Both the position numbers and the translations under genes were made by a program. Positions 61,694-64,000 of a DNA stretch of 64,000 nt are shown here, piece after piece. The notes under the pieces are model-generated. The model saw only the letters and a program-made list of their open reading frames with translations, ran no database searches and had not been told where the DNA came from. The DNA is from Streptomyces longwoodensis (lineage in GTDB: Bacteria > Actinomycetota > Actinomycetes > Streptomycetales > Streptomycetaceae). How positions within the stretch are numbered: position 1 is the stretch's first letter; each line of letters begins with the position of its first letter. Where the stretch lies: the NCBI RefSeq assembly GCF_001514125.1, contig NZ_KQ948561.1:186001-250000 (forward strand). Reading direction: 5' to 3'.

Positions 61694-63421
61694 ATGACGG
61701 ATCACCAGCACGCCGGGGACGCCGTGCCCGACGGGGGCGCCGCGTCCGACGCGGCCACCTCGTCCTCGCCGGCGACGCCCGGCGCCGCGGGTGAGGAACC
61801 GCGCGCGCACGAGCGGGCGGGCGGGCGCGCGGAAGAAGGGGTGTCCGCGGGGCCCGGAGCGGGTGGGTCCGGTGCCGGTGGAGAGAGGGGTGCGTCCGAG
61901 GGGGCGGGCCGGGGTGGGGAGGCGAGCGTGGGTGAGCAGAGGGTGAGGGACGGGGTGGCAGCGGACACCGGAGCGGGTTCCGCGGGTGCGGGTTCCGCAG
62001 GGACGGGTTCCGCCGGAGCGGGTTCCGCCGGGTCGGGTCCCAGAGGAGCAGGTTCCGTCGGGTCAGGTCCCGGGGCCCGGCACACGGACGGTGACGGCGG
62101 AGGGGCGACCGCGTCGAGCGGTGTCGCGGGGGGCGCACCGGGGGCACCGCACCACTTCCGGCGGGACCGGGAGCACAAGATGCTCGCCGGGGTCTGCGCG
62201 GGACTGGGACGGCAGTGCGACATGGACCCGGTGATCTTCCGGATCACCCTGGCCGTGCTGTCCGCGACCGGCGGCATAGGACTGATCTTCTACGGCTTCG
62301 CCTGGCTCTTCGTGCCCTTCGCGGACGACGACCAGAACGAGGTGCGCCGGCTGCTCACCGGCCGGGTGGACGGCCAGGCGCTGACCGCGGTGCTGTTCGC
62401 GCTGGTCGGCTGCGGGGTGTTCCTGACGATGCTGAGCAACGGCGGGGTGCTGACCTTCGCCGTGATCCTCTCCCTGCTCCTGGCCGGCGCCGGGTACTGG
62501 TCGCAGCGGCGCGGGGCGCCCGACCCCGACCCGCTGGCCGCGCAGGCCGTCGCCGACGCCCCGCCCGAGGCCCAGGCGCCGCCCGTGCCGGCCGCCTACC
62601 CGTCCTGGTGGCGCGAGCCGATAGTGAAGGACGGCACGCACGTCGGGGGCACCGGGTACCTGTGGGGCCCGCGGGACTCCCGCGACCACGACATCCTCGG
62701 GGCGGTCGACATCGGCCTCGACCCGTCGTACCCCCACCGCCGCGAGGCGGTGGGGGTACCTCACCAGCAGGCGGCGCGCAGAGCACGCGGCCCCCGCTGG
62801 ATCGGTGGCTGGCTGTTCCTGCTGGCGCTGCTGGCGGGTGGCCTGACCAGCCGACTGGTCTGGGACGACCACCCACTCGGCACCAGCCTGCAGGCCGGCC
62901 TGTCGGTGGCGCTGATCGTGCTGGGCATGGGCATCGCGGTCAGCTCCTTCCTGGGGCGGACCGGCGCCGGGTCGGTGTTCCTGGCGATCGTCACGGCGGG
63001 CCTGCTGGCCGGTTCGACTGCACTGCCCCGGGACATCAGCACCCACTGGACGACCACCACGTGGCGGCCGGCCGCGGTGGCGGACCTGCGCCCGTCGTAC
63101 GACCTCGGCACCGGCGACGCCACGCTGGACCTGTCCCGGCTGAGACCGGCCGCGGGACAGGCGCTGAGCACCCAGGCCGAGGTGGGACTGGGCCGGCTGC
63201 GGGTCGTCGTGCCGAAGGACGTGACGGTGAGACTGACGATCGACGTGGGCCTGGGCGACATCCAGCTGCCGGGGGACGACCAGAAGGACGTGGACGTGCA
63301 GCCCGACAAGCACAAGCAGGTGACGCTGACGCCCGTCACGCGCGGCGGGAACACCGGGACGCTCGACCTGGATCTCCAGGTCGGTGCGGGACAGGCGGAG
63401 GTGAGCCGTGCTGCGTCATGA
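61694..63421 (+). CDS. PspC-domain membrane protein with LiaF-like C-terminus
   Basis: 575 residues. Residues 1-150 are Gly/Ala/Ser-rich and disordered, including tandem five-residue units GSAGA/GSAGT encoded by 15-bp repeats (61973-62050). Then a PspC domain (HKMLAGVCAGLGRQCDMDPV), several helices, and a C-terminal beta-rich domain (VTVRLTIDVGLGDIQLPGDD) like the LiaF/DUF2154 family. In LiaFSR systems such a protein restrains the kinase. It is divergent from the PspC kinase (178 bp). A perfect 14-bp hairpin lies within the coding sequence at 62728-62759. Confidence 0.88.
   Translation: MTDHQHAGDAVPDGGAASDAATSSSPATPGAAGEEPRAHERAGGRAEEGVSAGPGAGGSGAGGERGASEGAGRGGEASVGEQRVRDGVAADTGAGSAGAGSAGTGSAGAGSAGSGPRGAGSVGSGPGARHTDGDGGGATASSGVAGGAPGAPHHFRRDREHKMLAGVCAGLGRQCDMDPVIFRITLAVLSATGGIGLIFYGFAWLFVPFADDDQNEVRRLLTGRVDGQALTAVLFALVGCGVFLTMLSNGGVLTFAVILSLLLAGAGYWSQRRGAPDPDPLAAQAVADAPPEAQAPPVPAAYPSWWREPIVKDGTHVGGTGYLWGPRDSRDHDILGAVDIGLDPSYPHRREAVGVPHQQAARRARGPRWIGGWLFLLALLAGGLTSRLVWDDHPLGTSLQAGLSVALIVLGMGIAVSSFLGRTGAGSVFLAIVTAGLLAGSTALPRDISTHWTTTTWRPAAVADLRPSYDLGTGDATLDLSRLRPAAGQALSTQAEVGLGRLRVVVPKDVTVRLTIDVGLGDIQLPGDDQKDVDVQPDKHKQVTLTPVTRGGNTGTLDLDLQVGAGQAEVSRAAS
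61973..62050 (+). repeat. 15-bp tandem repeats coding for GSAGA-type units
   Basis: Units of GGTTCCGC(C/G)GG(A/T)GCG type follow one another about five times, in frame, giving Gly-Ser-Ala-Gly-Ala/Thr/Ser repeats. The repeat number may vary between strains. Confidence 0.7.
62728..62759 (+). repeat. perfect inverted repeat with GCGA loop inside a coding sequence
   Basis: GTACCCCCACCGCC (62728-62741), loop GCGA (62742-62745), complement to 62759: 14 perfect base pairs and a GNRA-type tetraloop in frame in the PspC/LiaF gene. The encoded stretch SYPHRREAVGVPHQ looks out of place. Confidence 0.75.
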
Positions 63422-63713
63422 GTTCCGGCCGGGCCGGCTGGTCGCGGGCACGTTCTTCGTCCTCGCGGGCGTCACGTTCGCGGGCGACGCGGGCGGCCTG
63501 TGGGACACACCGTGGTTCGCGATGATCCCGATCGTCGTGGTCGGCCTCGTCCTGGCCGCCGTGACGGCGCTGCTGGCCGGGGGCATACGCAGGCGCCGCC
63601 GGGGGACGGACGGCGGCGAGGGCGGTACCTCGGGCGGACGCGGTGCCTCCGCCGGGGCCGAGGGTCGTGGCGGGGCTACGGCGACTGGGGCGTGGAGGGG
63701 GCCGACGGGCTGA
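63408..63713 (+). CDS. small membrane protein downstream of the PspC/LiaF gene
   Basis: 101 residues, GTG 63408, overlapping the preceding gene by 14 nt. Two helices (LVAGTFFVLAGVTFAGDAGG, WFAMIPIVVVGLVLAAVTAL), then a basic, Gly-rich cytoplasmic tail. No domain recognised; likely an accessory part of the LiaF-like module. Confidence 0.8.
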   Translation: MLRHEFRPGRLVAGTFFVLAGVTFAGDAGGLWDTPWFAMIPIVVVGLVLAAVTALLAGGIRRRRRGTDGGEGGTSGGRGASAGAEGRGGATATGAWRGPTG

Positions 63714-63802
63714 GGGGCGGGCTCGGCCGGCCCAGGCCCAGGGAGCGGGCGCACCCCGTCCAGGGGATCCGTCGAGGCTGCGACGGACGTCCGTGGGGGC
63801 GC

Positions 63803-63876
63803 GCGGGCGGTCGGCGCGGGCTGCGCATGGGCAGTCGACGCCAGGCTACGCACGGGCGGTCGACGCCAGGCTGCGC
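63803..63876. repeat. about three imperfect 25-bp tandem repeats
   Basis: Units at 63803-63826, 63827-63851 and 63852-63876 share GGGC(A/G)GTCG(A/G)CGC and GGCT(A/G)CGC. They are noncoding as far as I can see. Confidence 0.65.
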
Positions 63877-63904
63877 GTGGGCGACGCCGCCACCCAGCGA
63901 AACG

Positions 63905-63937
63905 GTCTGCGCCGGGCCTTGCCGGCCCGGCGCAGAC
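63905..63937. terminator. perfect 14-bp terminator hairpin
   Basis: GTCTGCGCCGGGCC (63905-63918), 5-nt loop, complement 63924-63937. It may end the PspC/LiaF unit or a gene beyond the right edge. Confidence 0.75.
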
Positions 63938-64000
63938 GCTCAGCCGTCCGCCACGGCTCAGTACGTACCCGCTCGCCGTCGCCGTCGGGCTCGCAGGGCC

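Larger units (their letters stand above)
63714..64000. other. 287-bp right edge without a gene
   Basis: Contains imperfect 25-bp repeats and a terminator hairpin; no coding frame can be supported. A gene may begin beyond the edge. Confidence 0.55.

Overview
This window comes from a Streptomyces-type actinomycete chromosome. The GC content is very high (third codon positions are almost all G or C), GTG and TTG starts are frequent, several promoters lie so close to the start codon that the transcripts must be leaderless, and the families are typical of Streptomyces: a c-di-AMP (ydaO) riboswitch in front of an NlpC/P60 wall hydrolase, a PspC-domain histidine kinase, and a PerM/DUF6350 protein beside purN-purH. 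I see no insertion sequence, prophage, integrase, CRISPR array or rRNA operon. This is core chromosome with a few accessory blocks.

Layout. 1-8158: envelope functions, with an MMPL exporter (cut by the left edge) divergent from its two-component system, a SpoIIAB-like ATPase, a membrane metallophosphoesterase, a small membrane protein and a D-Ala-D-Ala carboxypeptidase. 8112-13277: a divergent cluster that reproduces the mycobacterial decaprenylphosphoryl-arabinose pathway (YihY, GtrA, UbiA-type phosphoribosyltransferase, PAP2 phosphatase / DprE1, DprE2). 13303-18446: 2H phosphoesterase, trpS, glyA, a glutathionylspermidine-synthase-like ligase with a lipoprotein. 18572-25280: small transport and regulator units (EamA; MocR with two AhpD-like proteins and a PEP-mutase-family enzyme; LysR with an MFS exporter). 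25331-29771: an odd tRNA-like gene with its own promoter and terminator, mdh, a frameshifted HTH/membrane gene, DUF3017-folD, and an RDD protein.

29911-38322 carries purH-purN, a membrane protein, PerM, a sigma-like protein and sucD-sucC. With the M23 peptidase and UvrD/PcrA helicase at 50731-54860, this matches the order I remember for M. tuberculosis Rv0949-Rv0957. In this window about 12 kb (38323-50730) sits between sucC and the M23 gene. That block holds two low-complexity hypotheticals, IcmB, a lipase and the most interesting system in the window: a five-gene divergent module. One arm is MoxR AAA+ ATPase, DUF5682 and VWA protein (minus strand, each pair overlapping by 4 nt). The other is SWIM zinc-finger protein and DUF5691 (plus strand). 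Their shared 147-bp intergenic region carries two outward-facing copies of TGTCAGTG-N8-(-10), the PafBC/RecA-NDp DNA-damage promoter motif of mycobacteria. The same motif lies directly in front of the UvrD/PcrA helicase. I therefore read the module as a DNA-damage-inducible ATPase/adaptor system of unknown function.

54861-64000: two paralogous NlpC/P60 hydrolases with different structured leaders (one a ydaO riboswitch), a SLAC1/TehA-type membrane protein, a small membrane protein, and a LiaFSR-like envelope-stress module (PspC-type kinase, LuxR-type regulator, divergent PspC/LiaF-like protein and a small membrane protein).
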